48,049 bases of DNA, from assembly GCF_004216555.1 (NCBI RefSeq), contig NZ_SGWQ01000003.1, positions 1 to 48,049 on the forward strand. Direction: 5' to 3'. Both the position numbers and the translations under genes were made by a program. The notes below the pieces were generated by a model. That model did no database searches and was not told the DNA's origin. It saw only the letters and a program-made list of their open reading frames with translations. This document shows positions 1 through 8,926 of the stretch, piece by piece. Numbering within the stretch: position 1 is the stretch's first letter; the number at the start of each line of letters is the position of its first letter. This DNA is from Herbihabitans rhizosphaerae. Its GTDB lineage: Bacteria; Actinomycetota; Actinomycetes; Mycobacteriales; Pseudonocardiaceae.

Positions 1-387
1 GCCGGTCATATCCAGCTTCTCCAACACGATCCGCCGAACCTCGGTCTCCGACTTCTTCGTGTGCTCCCGCAACGGAAACGCCACGTTGTCGTACAAGTTC
101 ATCGACCCGAACAGCGCGCCGTCCTGGAACAGCACGCCGAAGAGTTTTCGCGTCTCGTAGAGCTTGTGCTCGGAACACGTGACGATGTCGACACCGTTGA
201 TCATGCAGCTGCCGTGCTCCGGCTTGAGCAGACCGATCATCGACTTGAGGAACACCGACTTGCCGGTACCCGACGGCCCGAGAAGGGCGCTCACCTCACC
301 CGGAGGGAGAGACAGCGTCACATCTCGCCAGATGGACTGTTTACCGAAGGACTTCGTGAGTCCTTCGACAACCACCTCGGCGCCCAT
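1..387 (-). CDS. mceG: MceG/Mkl-type ABC transporter ATPase (partial, N-terminal 129 aa)
   Basis: The gene is read on the minus strand from ATG at 387 with a strong RBS (GGGAGGG) and runs off the window edge, so the C-terminal half is missing. The Walker A motif reads GPSGTGKS, followed by the Q-loop FQDGALFGSMNLYDNVAFPL, which is characteristic of the MlaF/MceG group that energises Mce lipid importers. In Mycobacterium tuberculosis the homologue mkl lies close downstream of rplJ-rplL on the same strand, and the same order is seen here. The Walker B and signature motifs cannot be checked because they lie outside the window. Assignment to the MlaF/MceG group is firm; the imported substrate is not deducible. 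Confidence 0.88.
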   Translation of the reverse strand, partial: MGAEVVVEGLTKSFGKQSIWRDVTLSLPPGEVSALLGPSGTGKSVFLKSMIGLLKPEHGSCMINGVDIVTCSEHKLYETRKLFGVLFQDGALFGSMNLYDNVAFPLREHTKKSETEVRRIVLEKLDMTG

Positions 388-560
388 CAAAACCCTCCCG
401 AGCTGTTCAGTCGGCGGCGTCGCGTACATCACGTAACGACAGCGCGGCTGGCACGACACCCAGTCGCGGTGTCATCCATGCAACGAGCCCACCGCGTCCG
501 GGTTACTGCTTGGTTGGGGCAAGGTACCCACGAGTAGCCCCGAACGCGAGCCCGAGGCCG
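388..560. other. Intergenic: mceG upstream region
   Basis: This is the non-coding stretch between the mceG start and the dispersed repeat. It should contain the mceG promoter, but I cannot pick a convincing -35/-10 pair. No conserved ORF was seen on either strand. Confidence 0.5.
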
Positions 561-808
561 CCGACTTCACGCAGCCGGGTGTGTTGACCGCACCGATCGA
601 AAGCCACGCTGAGGTCGCCCTCATTGTCGAGGGCGGTCGCCCTTACGACGCCGGAGGGACAGCGGGCGAGGAACGAGCCCGCTGTCTCAGAGGTGGCGTG
701 GCTGGACCACCCACGAAACCCGGCCACCCACACTCGGCACCCAGCCACCCAAGCAAAAGACCCCAACCCCGTTCGGCGAAGCCGAACCAGGCGACCTTGC
801 CCTCGATA
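561..808. repeat. Dispersed structured repeat, copy 1
   Basis: This 248-bp element is repeated with high identity, in the same orientation, at 7900-8146. Internal hairpins are CGCCCTC/GAGGGCG (616-635), ACAGCGGGC/GCCCGCTGT (659-685) and GTTCGGC-gaa-GCCGAAC (771-787). In copy 2 the last stem has lost one T on the left and the matching A on the right, so pairing is preserved. On the minus strand each copy begins just after a terminator hairpin (here the rplL one). An open frame of about 100 codons crosses both copies, but it has no family, RBS or conserved ends, so I treat it as non-coding. No mobility gene, terminal inverted repeat or target duplication was seen. Confidence 0.85.
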
Positions 809-816
809 GACAACAC

Positions 817-850
817 AGAGGGCCGGCACCCGAACGGGTGCCGGCCCTCT
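817..850 (-). terminator. Terminator downstream of rplL
   Basis: A perfect 15-bp stem (AGAGGGCCGGCACCC / GGGTGCCGGCCCTCT) with a 4-nt loop lies 22 bp after the rplL stop. On the minus strand it is followed by the T-rich stretch GTGTTGTCTAT, consistent with intrinsic termination. Confidence 0.85.
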
Positions 851-871
851 GGTCGACTCTGTCGAGTCAGG

Positions 872-1261
872 TCACTTCACGGAAACCGCGGCGCCCGCGG
901 CCTCCAGCTTCTCCTTGGCGGCCTCGGCCGCGTCCTTCTTGGCCTTCTCCAGGATCGGCTTCGGCGCGCTCTCCACGAGCTCCTTGGCCTCCTTCAGGCC
1001 CAGGCCGGTCACCAGCTCACGGACGACCTTGATGACCTGGATCTTCTTGTCGCCGGCGGACTCCAGGACGACGTCGAACTCGTCCTTCTCCTCCTCGACC
1101 TCAGCGGCGGCACCGGGGCCGGCCGGGCCGGTGGCAACGGCGACCGGAGCGGCCGCGGTGACGTCGAAGGTGTCCTCGAACTGCTTCACGAACTCGGAGA
1201 GCTCGAGCAGCGTCATCTCCTTGAACGCGTCGAGCAGCTCGTCGGTGCTCAGCTTCGCCAT
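872..1261 (-). CDS. rplL: Ribosomal protein bL12 (L7/L12)
   Basis: This 129-aa protein is the stalk protein of the 50S subunit that recruits translational GTPases. The N-terminal dimerisation segment ([20 protein letters not shown]), an Ala/Pro-rich hinge (about residues 35-55) and the C-terminal domain with [21 protein letters not shown]- and [12 protein letters not shown]-type motifs are all present, and the length is normal. It lies 62 bp downstream of rplJ on the same strand, and a strong hairpin follows, so rplJ-rplL form the usual unit. The ATG start fits the family. Confidence 0.98.
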   Translation of the reverse strand: MAKLSTDELLDAFKEMTLLELSEFVKQFEDTFDVTAAAPVAVATGPAGPGAAAEVEEEKDEFDVVLESAGDKKIQVIKVVRELVTGLGLKEAKELVESAPKPILEKAKKDAAEAAKEKLEAAGAAVSVK

Positions 1262-1323
1262 GATGGCGTTCCTTCCTGTCTTGCACCCCGGTAATCCGGG
1301 CGCATGGATTTACTCGGGGTTGA

Positions 1324-1857
1324 TCAGCTCTCGGTGGATTCCGAAGCGGCCTTCTTCTCCTGCAGCGCGGCTGCCAGGCGAGCGACCTGGGACGCCGGGG
1401 CGTTGAACAGCCCGGCGGCCTTGGACAGGTTGCCCTTCATCGCGCCCGCCAGCTTGGCGAGCAGCACCTCACGCGAGTCGAGGTCGGCGATCTTGGCGAC
1501 CTCGTCGACGGTGAGCGGGCGGCCGTCCATGTAGCCGCCCTTGATGACAAGGCCCTCGTTGTCCTTCGCGAAGTCGCGCAGCGCCTTCGCCGCGTCGACC
1601 GGCTCGCCCTGCACGAAGGCGATCGCGGTCGGCCCGGTGAACAGACCCTCGAGGCCCTGCACGCCCGCGTCCTCCGCGGCCCGCTTGACCAGGGTGTTCT
1701 TCGCGACACGGTAGGTGGCGTCGGAACCGAGAGCGCGACGCAGCGTGGTCAGCTGCGACACGGAGAGACCGGTGTACTCGGTGATGACGGCGGCCGAGCT
1801 GCTGCGGAACCTGTCCGCGATCTCGGCGACGGCCTCCACCTTGTCCGGCTTCGCCAT
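1324..1857 (-). CDS. rplJ: Ribosomal protein uL10
   Basis: This 177-aa protein is the stalk base that holds L7/L12 dimers. The start [17 protein letters not shown] at ATG 1857 is the family N-terminus and is preceded by the RBS GAGAGGAGG; the longer open frame upstream is untranslated leader. Conserved segments include [18 protein letters not shown] and [10 protein letters not shown]. The C-terminal helix (about 150-177) is alanine/lysine-rich, as expected for the L12-binding tail. It is co-oriented with rplL, and a structured leader lies upstream. Confidence 0.97.
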   Translation of the reverse strand: MAKPDKVEAVAEIADRFRSSSAAVITEYTGLSVSQLTTLRRALGSDATYRVAKNTLVKRAAEDAGVQGLEGLFTGPTAIAFVQGEPVDAAKALRDFAKDNEGLVIKGGYMDGRPLTVDEVAKIADLDSREVLLAKLAGAMKGNLSKAAGLFNAPASQVARLAAALQEKKAASESTES

Positions 1858-1990
1858 GGTCGCCTCCTCTCGTTGGGCTGGTGACCTCTGGTGCACCGAG
1901 CCCCGTGAGTTTCCTCGGAGACGACGAACGCCCCGGCGCAGTAGCACGGGGCGTTTCAGGCGGGCGGCGAGCGCCCGGGAGAGCCACGTC
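1858..1990 (-). promoter_or_regulatory. Probable L10 leader (autogenous regulation of rplJL)
   Basis: The non-coding stretch upstream of rplJ contains on the minus strand a 9-bp stem (AACGCCCCG/CGGGGCGTT, 1927-1955). A purine-rich internal-loop segment follows (CCGAGGAAACTCACGGGGCTCGG) close to the RBS. This arrangement resembles the L10 leader to which L10(L12) binds to repress its own synthesis in many bacteria. The match is by eye only. Confidence 0.5.
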
Positions 1991-2155
1991 CTCCTGCGCG
2001 GGCCGCCCTGCTCGTCGCGGGGCCTTCGTTCCGTCCACCGGAGTGGGCGGAAGACCAGCGGTCTTCGGTAGAACCAGGGCAACGATACGTGACGCGTGTT
2101 CGGCGCTCCAAATCGGCCCCGATGGTGACGTACCGGACCGGTGCGGTGACGGTGC

Positions 2156-2974
2156 ATGATGGGAGGCGTGGCCGAGAAGGACCAGCCGCCCGCCTCGCCG
2201 CCGGCTCGATTGCCCGAGTCGAGCGGCCCGCCGGCCGTGCCCGAACGACCTGCCGTCCCCGAGGTACCCGCCGTACCCGGACCGCCCGTCGTCCCCGAGG
2301 CCCAGCCGGCACCGGCGCCGGCCTCGCAGATGGACGCCGAGCAGTTCCGCAAGTTTCAGGAGTTCCAACAGTTCCAGGAATTCCAGCGGTACCGGGAGGA
2401 GACCGGACAGCTTCCCCCCGCGCCGAAGCCGCCACTGTGGAAACGCGCGCTGCGCAGCAAGCTCGTCCGCAAACTCGTGGTGCTCCTGATCCTCCTGATC
2501 GCCGCGTACTGGGCCTACCAGCACTATTTCGGAAAGAATGACTCCGACAACGCCATCGAAGCCGGTGGCGGCGGTCGCACGAAGACCAACTTCGTGTTCA
2601 GCGACAACCCCATGGCGATGGTCCGCCAGTTGTACGACAACGTCGCGCAGAACATCGTTGTCGACGCGTGCAACAGGTTCACCGACGATGCTCGGCAGAA
2701 GTTCACCGCCGATCTCGGCGCACCAAGTTGTGAACTCGCGGTGACGACGCTCAATTCAAAGCTGACCAACAAGCACAAGTACAGCTTGCCGCGTCCCGGG
2801 TCCAATTTCACTATTCCGCCGGGCGCGAAGACGATTGAGATCAGCTCGTGTGACCTTCGCGTCGAAGGCGGGCCGAGGATCGGCGTTTTCGTGCTGAGTG
2901 AGATCGAACTCGGCCAGTGGATCATCACGGGACACCGGAACGAGCCGGACCCGTGTCCGGCGGGAGCGCGGTGA
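2156..2974 (+). CDS. Single-span membrane protein with Cys-containing outer domain, unknown function
   Basis: This 272-aa protein has a Pro/Val-rich cytoplasmic tail (about 8-62), a Phe/Gln repeat region built from FQEFQ units (about 66-80) and one membrane span ([20 protein letters not shown], about residues 105-124). An outer domain of about 145 aa follows, with four cysteines (in DACNRF, PSCEL, SSCDL, DPCPAG) that could form two disulfides. I know no family name. The start could be ATG 2156 or 2159; a GTG at 2168 has GGAGG too close to it. It is divergent from rplJ and overlaps no other gene; the PHP-domain gene follows at 2976. It sits where other actinobacteria also carry extra genes between rplA and rplJ. 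Confidence 0.75.
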   Translation: MMGGVAEKDQPPASPPARLPESSGPPAVPERPAVPEVPAVPGPPVVPEAQPAPAPASQMDAEQFRKFQEFQQFQEFQRYREETGQLPPAPKPPLWKRALRSKLVRKLVVLLILLIAAYWAYQHYFGKNDSDNAIEAGGGGRTKTNFVFSDNPMAMVRQLYDNVAQNIVVDACNRFTDDARQKFTADLGAPSCELAVTTLNSKLTNKHKYSLPRPGSNFTIPPGAKTIEISSCDLRVEGGPRIGVFVLSEIELGQWIITGHRNEPDPCPAGAR

Positions 2975-2975
2975 C

Positions 2976-3956
2976 GTGGATCCGGTTCGGGCATTGCGGC
3001 AGGTCGCGTTCGAGTTGGAGCGGGCCGGTGAGCCGACCTACCGCGTGCAGGCGTTTCGGAACGCGGCGCGGCGCATCAGCCGGATCAGTCCGGAGGAGAT
3101 AGCCGACGACGCGAAACGCGGGCGGCTGCAGGACATTCCCGGAGTCGGCAAGACCACGGCCGCGGTGATCACGGAAGCGGTGCTGGACCGGCCGATCACC
3201 TATCTCGAAAAGCTGCGGGAAAGGGTCGAGGCGCCGCCACCGGGCGGCGCTGAACTGCGCGAGAAACTGCGCGGCGACTGTCACACGCATTCCGATTGGT
3301 CGGACGGCGGGAGTCCGATCATCGAAATGGCCGAGGCGGCCCGCGATCTCGGGCACGAATGGGTGGCGCTCACCGACCATTCTCCCCGGCTCACCGTCGC
3401 CAACGGGCTTTCCGAACAACGGCTGCGCGAACAACTCGCCATCGTGGACGAGCTGAACGCCGAACTCGCCCCGTTCCGCATTCTGACCGGCATCGAGGTC
3501 GACATCCTGGACGACGGCAGTCTGGACCAGGACGAGGACCTGCTCGCCGAGCTGGATGTCGTGGTCGCGAGCGTGCACTCGAAGCTGAAGATGCCCGGCC
3601 CGGAGATGACCGAGCGCATGCTGACCGCCATCCACAACCCGAGGGTGACCGTGCTCGGCCACTGCACCGGCCGCAAGGTCGCCGGTCGGCCCCGGCCGGA
3701 GTCGCGGTTCGACGCGGAGGCCGTATTCACCGCCTGCCGGGACAACAACGTGGCCGTGGAGATCAATTCGCGGCCGGACCGGCTCGACCCGCCGCGCCGG
3801 CTGCTGCGCATGGCGGTCGAGATCGGCTGCCAGTTCGCGATCGACAGCGACGCGCACGCCCCCGGTCAGCTCGACTGGCTGCCGTTCGGCTGCGAACGGG
3901 CCGCTGAATGCGACGTGCCCGCCGATCGGGTGATCAACACCAAATCGGCGGACTAA
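2976..3956 (+). CDS. HhH and PHP-domain phosphoesterase (PolX-like without polymerase domain)
   Basis: This 326-aa protein is read from GTG 2976, one base after the preceding stop; the longer upstream frame overlaps the previous gene and is unlikely. The N-terminal part (1-75) is a DNA-repair-type helix-hairpin-helix region (IPGVGKTTAAVI). The PHP domain follows, with metal-binding motifs DCHTHSDWSDG, ALTDHS, GIEVDIL, VVASVHS, GHCTGR and a late IDSDAH. These correspond to the full set of PHP motifs, so catalysis is plausible. Bacterial PolX has the same C-terminal PHP part with an N-terminal polymerase X domain. Here the nucleotidyltransferase core is missing, leaving only the HhH segment. 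It is translationally linked to the membrane protein upstream. Confidence 0.85.
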   Translation: MDPVRALRQVAFELERAGEPTYRVQAFRNAARRISRISPEEIADDAKRGRLQDIPGVGKTTAAVITEAVLDRPITYLEKLRERVEAPPPGGAELREKLRGDCHTHSDWSDGGSPIIEMAEAARDLGHEWVALTDHSPRLTVANGLSEQRLREQLAIVDELNAELAPFRILTGIEVDILDDGSLDQDEDLLAELDVVVASVHSKLKMPGPEMTERMLTAIHNPRVTVLGHCTGRKVAGRPRPESRFDAEAVFTACRDNNVAVEINSRPDRLDPPRRLLRMAVEIGCQFAIDSDAHAPGQLDWLPFGCERAAECDVPADRVINTKSAD

Positions 3957-4108
3957 CCCGCCTCCCCGAAATTTCCCAGTAATGGGTACCTACCTGCGCA
4001 CGGTGCGGTTACGTCGTCACCGAGGCTGAGCTGCGTCACGGTACCCCTTGGCTACAGCTGCTTTGGGGTCAAGTTAAGGGCGAGGGCCGGGGTGCTGAGA
4101 ATCGGATC

Positions 4109-4828
4109 TCAGGCAACGGCCTCGTCGGTGAGCAGGTTGCGGGTGCGCGACGGGTCGACCGGGATGCCCGGGCCCATCGTGGTGCTGAAGGTGATCTTCT
4201 TCAGGAACCGGCCCTTGGCGGCGGACGGCTTGGCCCGCAGGATCTCGTCCAGCGCGGCGGCGTAGTTCTCGACGAGCTTGTCCTGGTCGAACGACGCCTT
4301 GCCGATGATCAGGTGCAGGTTCGCCTGCTTGTCGACCCGAAAGTTGATCTTGCCGCCCTTGATCTCGGTGACGGCCTTGGCCACGTCCGGGGTGACCGTG
4401 CCGGTCTTCGGGTTCGGCATCAGGCCACGCGGGCCGAGGATGCGCGCGATCCGGCCGACCTTGGCCATCTGGTCCGGGGTGGCGATCGCGGCGTCGAAGT
4501 CCAGCCAGCCGCCCTGGATCCGCTCGATCAGGTCCTCGGCGCCGACGGCGTCCGCGCCGGCCGACTCGGCGGCCGCGGCCTTGTCGCCGGTGGCGAACAC
4601 GATCACGCGGACGGTCTTGCCGGTGCCGTGCGGCAGGCTGACCGTGCCGCGCACCATCTGGTCGGCCTTGCGGGGGTCGACACCCAGCCGGATCGCCACC
4701 TCGACGGTCGCGTCCAGCTTGACCTTGGAGGTCTCCTTCGCCAGCTTCGCGGCCTCGAGCGGCGTGTAGAGCCGCTCGCGGTCGATCAACTCGGCGGCCT
4801 GACGGTAGGCCTTACTGCGCTTTGCCAT
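4109..4828 (-). CDS. rplA: Ribosomal protein uL1
   Basis: This 239-aa protein has the full L1 length and start ([11 protein letters not shown]). Conserved segments are [15 protein letters not shown], the L1 signature [17 protein letters not shown] and the C-terminal [20 protein letters not shown]. It forms the mobile L1 stalk at the ribosomal E site and usually represses its own rplKA message. Here rplK is not upstream: nusG ends 76 bp before the rplA start. The 76-bp spacer holds a GGGCCGGC/GCTGGCCC hairpin and the RBS GAGGA. Confidence 0.98.
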   Translation of the reverse strand: MAKRSKAYRQAAELIDRERLYTPLEAAKLAKETSKVKLDATVEVAIRLGVDPRKADQMVRGTVSLPHGTGKTVRVIVFATGDKAAAAESAGADAVGAEDLIERIQGGWLDFDAAIATPDQMAKVGRIARILGPRGLMPNPKTGTVTPDVAKAVTEIKGGKINFRVDKQANLHLIIGKASFDQDKLVENYAAALDEILRAKPSAAKGRFLKKITFSTTMGPGIPVDPSRTRNLLTDEAVA

Positions 4829-4904
4829 GCTGTCCTCATTCCAACGGGTGAACAGTCGTGGTGCGGGCCAGCGCCGGCCCTCCCACGCGTACGGGTCGTT
4901 CGGG

Positions 4905-5762
4905 TCAGATCTTGGAGACCTGGCTGAACGACAGCTCGACCGGTGTTTCCCGGCCGAAGATCGTGACGAGCACCTTCAGCTTCTGGCCGTCGGCGTTGAC
5001 CTCGCTGATGGTCGCCGGCAGCGTGGCGAACGGCCCGTCCATGACGGTGACCGACTCGCCGACCTCGAAGTCGACCTCGACGGTCGGCTTCGACGACGCG
5101 CCGCCGCCCTTGCTGGCGGACGCGGCCGGCTTGGCCTCCTCCACCTGCGGAAGCAGGAACTTGAGCACCTCGTCCAGGCTCAGCGGCGACGGCTTGGACG
5201 TCGCGCCGACGAAGCCGGTCACGCCCGGGGTGTTGCGCACCGCGCTCCACGAGGCGTCGTTGAGGTCCATCCGCACCAGGATGTAGCCGGGCAGGACCTT
5301 GCGCTGCACCTGCTTGCGCTGGCCGTTCTTGATCTCGGTGACCTCCTCGGTGGGCACCTCGACCTGGAAGATGAAGTCCTCCATGTCCAGCGTCTGGATG
5401 CGGGTCTCGAGGTTGGTCTTGACCTTGTTCTCGTAGCCGGCGTAGGAGTGCACGACGTACCAGTCGCCCGGCGCGGTCCGCAGCGCCTCGCGCATCTCGG
5501 CCGCGGGATCGGGCGCCTCCTCGGCGGCGGCGTCCGCGGCGTCGGCCTCGGGCTCCTCCCCGGACGCCTCGGCGTTGGCGCTGTCGGCCGTCTCGTCCGT
5601 GGCGGTCTCCTCGGCGGGGTCGGCCGACTCGTCAGCCGTCTCCGCCGTGGACTCGTCGGACGTGCCTTCGGCGTTCTCGAGCTCGTCGGTCGCCAGCGCC
5701 TCGGTCTCCTCGGACAGGCTGGTCAGCTCACTCCCGCCGGCCGTGCCGTTCTCGGAGGTCAC
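4905..5762 (-). CDS. nusG: Transcription termination/antitermination factor NusG
   Basis: This 285-aa protein starts at GTG 5762. An acidic Ala/Glu/Asp-rich extension of about 105 residues precedes the NGN domain ([19 protein letters not shown], about 110 onward, then [11 protein letters not shown] and [10 protein letters not shown]). The KOW domain is at the C-terminus ([19 protein letters not shown] to FSQVSKI). The acidic extension is usual in actinobacterial NusG. It lies 61 bp downstream of secE on the same strand. The canonical next gene, rplK, is missing, and rplA follows directly. Confidence 0.97.
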   Translation of the reverse strand: MTSENGTAGGSELTSLSEETEALATDELENAEGTSDESTAETADESADPAEETATDETADSANAEASGEEPEADAADAAAEEAPDPAAEMREALRTAPGDWYVVHSYAGYENKVKTNLETRIQTLDMEDFIFQVEVPTEEVTEIKNGQRKQVQRKVLPGYILVRMDLNDASWSAVRNTPGVTGFVGATSKPSPLSLDEVLKFLLPQVEEAKPAASASKGGGASSKPTVEVDFEVGESVTVMDGPFATLPATISEVNADGQKLKVLVTIFGRETPVELSFSQVSKI

Positions 5763-5823
5763 AGTTGGTCTCGCTTCCTTTCGTACAGTGGCATCCCGTG
5801 CCGCAACGCGCCGAAGCGCGACG

Positions 5824-6267
5824 TCACTCGCCGAACAGGGCCAGAACGCCCTTGGCGAGCACGAGGTCCAGCACGGACACCAACGCCACCATGAAGGCCA
5901 CGAAGACCAACACGACGGCCGTGTAGGTGATCATCTGCTTCCTGGTCGGCCAGATGACCTTCCGCAGCTCGGCGACCACCTCGCGGAGGAACCGAAACAT
6001 CCGCTTCGGCAGGGCCTGCTTGGTCTCCCTGCCGTCCCTCGTCGGCGTCGCGCGACCCTTCCGGTCGGCCGACACGGACTTGGAGTCGGCCTTCGCGGCC
6101 TTGTCCTTCGAGCCCGACTTCGCGGCGGAGTCACCGGTGCGCTTGGACGCCGGCTTCTTCGCCTCGGGCCGCGCGGAACCACGACGCTCTCGCCGCGCCG
6201 CAGCGGTGACCGGGCGAGAAGGGCGCTCCTGCCCCTCTTCCCGCTTCTTGTCCCGGTCCTCGGCCAC
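5824..6267 (-). CDS. secE: Preprotein translocase subunit SecE
   Basis: This 147-aa protein starts at GTG 6267. A long basic cytoplasmic N-terminus rich in Lys/Arg/Ser (about 1-80) precedes the conserved [20 protein letters not shown] motif and one membrane span (about 112-140). The extended N-terminus is typical of actinobacteria. SecE clamps SecY in the Sec translocon. It lies directly downstream of tRNA-Trp and upstream of nusG, the standard arrangement. Confidence 0.97.
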   Translation of the reverse strand: MAEDRDKKREEGQERPSRPVTAAARRERRGSARPEAKKPASKRTGDSAAKSGSKDKAAKADSKSVSADRKGRATPTRDGRETKQALPKRMFRFLREVVAELRKVIWPTRKQMITYTAVVLVFVAFMVALVSVLDLVLAKGVLALFGE

Positions 6268-6299
6268 GCCAGTTCCTCCGCTCGCCGTTCAGTTCTACG

Positions 6300-6372
<73 letters not shown>

Positions 6373-6609
6373 TTGCGACCGCGCGATCACTCACGCAACC
6401 GCCGTGTGGACGTATGAGACCTGCCCCACTGTATTGAATCGAGCGATGCTCGCGCACTGTGGGGCCGGTATCGAACGCTCCAAGTCCCAGAGTGTACGAC
6501 ACAGCGCCGCGAGGCAGCTCCACATGGGTGCCTGCCGCGACCCGGCGACACCCCGACCAACGGCGGGGTCACGTCCGGCGCGTCCGGTCCGATCTGCGAC
6601 GATTCCAAC

Positions 6610-7851
6610 ATGGCAGCACCGCACGCGCCCACAGATGCAAAGCCCACCGACCGTCCCCGCGTCTCCAAGCGCGTCGGCGGCATCGCCGAATCGGCCACCC
6701 TCGCGGTCGACGCGAAGGCCAAGGCGCTCAAGGCCGCCGGCCGGCCGGTGATCGGCTTCGGCGCCGGCGAGCCGGACTTCCCGACGCCGGACCCGATCGT
6801 CGAGGCCGCCGCCGAGGCCACCCGCGATCCGCGCAACCACCGGTACACCCCCGCCGCCGGCCTGCCCGAGCTGCGCGAGGCCCTGGTCGCCAAGACCGCC
6901 CGCGACTCCGGCTACCAGGTCAAGGCGAATCAGATCCTGGTCACCAACGGCGGCAAGCAGGCCGTCTACCAGGCGTTCGCCACGCTGATCGACCCCGGCG
7001 ACGAGGTGCTCCTGCCCGCGCCGTACTGGACCACCTACCCCGAGGCGATCACGCTCGCCGGCGGCAGCACCGTGCAGGTCACCGCGGACGAGTCGACCGG
7101 CTACCTGGTCACCGTCGAGCAGCTGGAGGCGGCGCGCACCGAGCGCACGAAGGCCCTGCTGTTCTGCTCGCCGTCCAACCCGACCGGCGCGGTCTACCCG
7201 CGCGAGCAGGTCGAGGCGATCGGCCGCTGGGCGCACGAGCACGGCATCTGGGTGATCACCGACGAGATCTACGAGCACCTGACCTACGACGGCGTCGAGG
7301 CGGTCTCCATGCCGGTCGCCGTGCCGGAGCTGGCCGACACCTGCGTGGTGCTCAACGGCGTCGCGAAGACCTACGCGATGACCGGCTGGCGGGTGGGCTG
7401 GATGATCGGCCCGGCCGACGTGATCAAGGCGGCGTCGAACCTGCAGTCGCACCTGTCCTCGAACGTGTGCAACGTGGCCCAGCGCGCGGCGCTCGCGGCC
7501 GTGTCCGGGCCACTGGACGCGGTGGCCGAGATGCGCACCGCGTTCGACCGCCGCCGGCGCACGATGGTCGAGCTGCTGTCGGCGATCCCTGGCGTGGAGT
7601 GCCCGACACCGAAGGGCGCGTTCTACTGCTACGCGTCGGTGAAGGGCGTGCTGGGCAAGGAGATCCGCGGCAAGCGGCCGGAGACCAGCGTGGAGCTGGC
7701 AGCGCTGATCCTGGAGGAGGCGGAGGTCGCCGTGGTGCCGGGCGAGGCGTTCGGCACGCCCGGGTACGTCCGAATGTCCTACGCACTCGGCGACGACGAC
7801 CTGGTCACCGGAGTCACCCGGATGGGCGACCTCCTGCGCGAGGCGAAGTAG
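6610..7851 (+). CDS. aspC: Pyridoxal-phosphate aminotransferase, class I (aspartate aminotransferase-like)
   Basis: This 413-aa protein starts at ATG 6610. It is a fold-type I PLP enzyme with the class I pattern: the substrate-binding [10 protein letters not shown] near residue 55, [11 protein letters not shown], the [12 protein letters not shown] motif, the cofactor-binding [14 protein letters not shown], and [14 protein letters not shown] containing the Schiff-base lysine. It ends with [18 protein letters not shown] and YVRMSYA. It probably exchanges amino groups between aspartate or prephenate and 2-oxoglutarate, as homologues do; exact substrate is not readable. It is on the opposite strand to its neighbours and convergent with the small gene at 8199. 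Confidence 0.93.
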   Translation: MAAPHAPTDAKPTDRPRVSKRVGGIAESATLAVDAKAKALKAAGRPVIGFGAGEPDFPTPDPIVEAAAEATRDPRNHRYTPAAGLPELREALVAKTARDSGYQVKANQILVTNGGKQAVYQAFATLIDPGDEVLLPAPYWTTYPEAITLAGGSTVQVTADESTGYLVTVEQLEAARTERTKALLFCSPSNPTGAVYPREQVEAIGRWAHEHGIWVITDEIYEHLTYDGVEAVSMPVAVPELADTCVVLNGVAKTYAMTGWRVGWMIGPADVIKAASNLQSHLSSNVCNVAQRAALAAVSGPLDAVAEMRTAFDRRRRTMVELLSAIPGVECPTPKGAFYCYASVKGVLGKEIRGKRPETSVELAALILEEAEVAVVPGEAFGTPGYVRMSYALGDDDLVTGVTRMGDLLREAK

Positions 7852-7899
7852 CCCACGCACCCCCCGGGCCCACCTACCCCAGGCCCACCTACCCACCTA
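7852..7899. repeat. CCCACCTACC-type short tandem tract
   Basis: Immediately after the aminotransferase stop there is a cytosine-rich tract containing repeated CCCACCTACC units. It leads directly into the second copy of the 248-bp repeat. No gene is present. Confidence 0.5.
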
Positions 7900-8146
7900 C
7901 CGACTTCACGCAGCCGGGTGTGTTGACCGCACCGATCAAAAGCCCCGCTGAGGTCGCCCTCATTGTCGAGGGCGGTCGCCCCTACGACGCCGGAGGGACA
8001 GCGGGCGAGGAACGAGCCCGCTGTCGTGGAGGTGGCGTGACTGGACCACCCACGAAACCCAGCCACCCACCTCGCGGCCCCCAACCACCAAAGCAAAAAG
8101 ACCACAGGCCGTCGGCGAAGCCGACTCGGCGACCCTGCCCTCGATA
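7900..8146. repeat. Dispersed structured repeat, copy 2
   Basis: This 247-bp element matches 561-808 in the same orientation. The 9-bp hairpin ACAGCGGGC/GCCCGCTGT (7998-8024) is identical, and the last hairpin is GTCGGC-gaa-GCCGAC (8111-8125), one base pair shorter than in copy 1 on both arms. On the minus strand it follows the terminator of the 71-aa gene, just as copy 1 follows the rplL terminator. Confidence 0.85.
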
Positions 8147-8155
8147 AAAAGAACA

Positions 8156-8181
8156 GGGAGCCACCGCACTCGGTGGCTCCC
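8156..8181 (-). terminator. Intrinsic terminator of the 71-aa gene
   Basis: An 11-bp perfect stem GGGAGCCACCG/CGGTGGCTCCC with a 4-nt loop is followed on the minus strand by TGTTCTTTTTA. It lies 17 bp past the stop of the gene at 8199-8414. Confidence 0.9.
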
Positions 8182-8198
8182 CGTTGTCGTCCTGTGGC

Positions 8199-8414
8199 TC
8201 AGGCCTGGAACTCGGCCAGCGCGGCGATGGCGGCCGCACGCTCGGCGTACTTCCACTTCGCCAGGTCGCCCACTGTCTTGATGCCGAGGCCGGCGAGGAC
8301 CTCGTCATGCTTGGTGGTCAGGCCCTCGAGCGCCGAAGGCGGGGCCGCGAGCAGCTCGCTGAAGCTCTTGTCCTCGTAGGCCTTGTCGACCAGCTTGTTC
8401 ACATTCAGGGCCAC
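8199..8414 (-). CDS. Conserved small protein with HhH-like C-terminus
   Basis: This 71-aa protein starts at GTG 8414 with the RBS GGAGGT six bases upstream. The sequence is mostly helical. The segment LEGLTTKHDEVLAGLGIKTV followed by GDLAKWKYAERAAAI resembles a helix-hairpin-helix-like unit (L..LG-I-.TVGDLA). Similar small proteins are common in actinobacteria, from memory, but no function is established. It lies 101 bp downstream of hadB on the same strand and carries its own strong terminator. Confidence 0.8.
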   Translation of the reverse strand: MALNVNKLVDKAYEDKSFSELLAAPPSALEGLTTKHDEVLAGLGIKTVGDLAKWKYAERAAAIAALAEFQA

Positions 8415-8515
8415 CTGTGGACCTCCATGTCGAGATTGGCTGGAACGGCAGAAGCCTCTCGTCCTTCACCCGATCGCGCAACGGCGACTCGCTCATCCGG
8501 GTGAACTGGGAAGGA

Positions 8516-8926
8516 TCAATTCAGCTTGACCAGGGCGGTGGCCTTGGTGAACACGGTCTTGCCCTCGAACTTCGCGGTGATGTCGATCCGCACGGTGCCG
8601 TCGTCGCGCTTCTCGGCGATCTTGCCGGTCAGCTCGACGAGCGCGCCCTCGTCGTCGTCCGGCACCACGACCGGGCGGGTGAACCGCACGCTGTAGTCGA
8701 CCACCGCGCCGGGGTCGCCGGCCCAGTCGGTGACCAGTCGGCAGGCCAGCGCCATGGTCAACATGCCGTGTGCGACCACGCCGGGGAGGCCCACTCCGGT
8801 GGCGATCCGCTCGTTCCAGTGGATCTTGTTGAAGTCGAGTGACGCGCCGGCGTAGCGGATGAGGTCCTCGCGGGTGAGCCGCACGGACAGCGGCGGCAGC
8901 TCGTCGCCCACGTCGGCGGCGGTCAT
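8516..8926 (-). CDS. hadB: MaoC-like (3R)-hydroxyacyl dehydratase subunit (HadB-like)
   Basis: This 136-aa hotdog-fold protein has the hydratase-2 motif around residues 26-45 (YAGASLDFNKIHWNERIA), containing the catalytic Asp and His pair. VVAHGMLTMALACRLV follows. In mycobacteria HadB pairs with HadA (or HadC) to dehydrate 3-hydroxyacyl-ACP in FAS-II. Its start overlaps the hadA stop (ATGA at 8923-8926), so the two subunits are translationally coupled. No hadC is present, in keeping with a genus that does not make mycolic acids; here the complex may serve another fatty-acid or polyketide route. Confidence 0.9.
   Translation of the reverse strand: MTAADVGDELPPLSVRLTREDLIRYAGASLDFNKIHWNERIATGVGLPGVVAHGMLTMALACRLVTDWAGDPGAVVDYSVRFTRPVVVPDDDEGALVELTGKIAEKRDDGTVRIDITAKFEGKTVFTKATALVKLN

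Noticed and set aside
503-829. About 108-aa frame in repeat copy 1, similar to one in copy 2 (7779-8105)
   Set aside because: The proteins match only because the DNA is repeated. Ends are not conserved and no RBS is seen, and hairpins explain the conservation better.
6391-7896. 501-aa open frame antisense to the aminotransferase
   Set aside because: Shadow of the real gene, which has complete PLP motifs on the plus strand.
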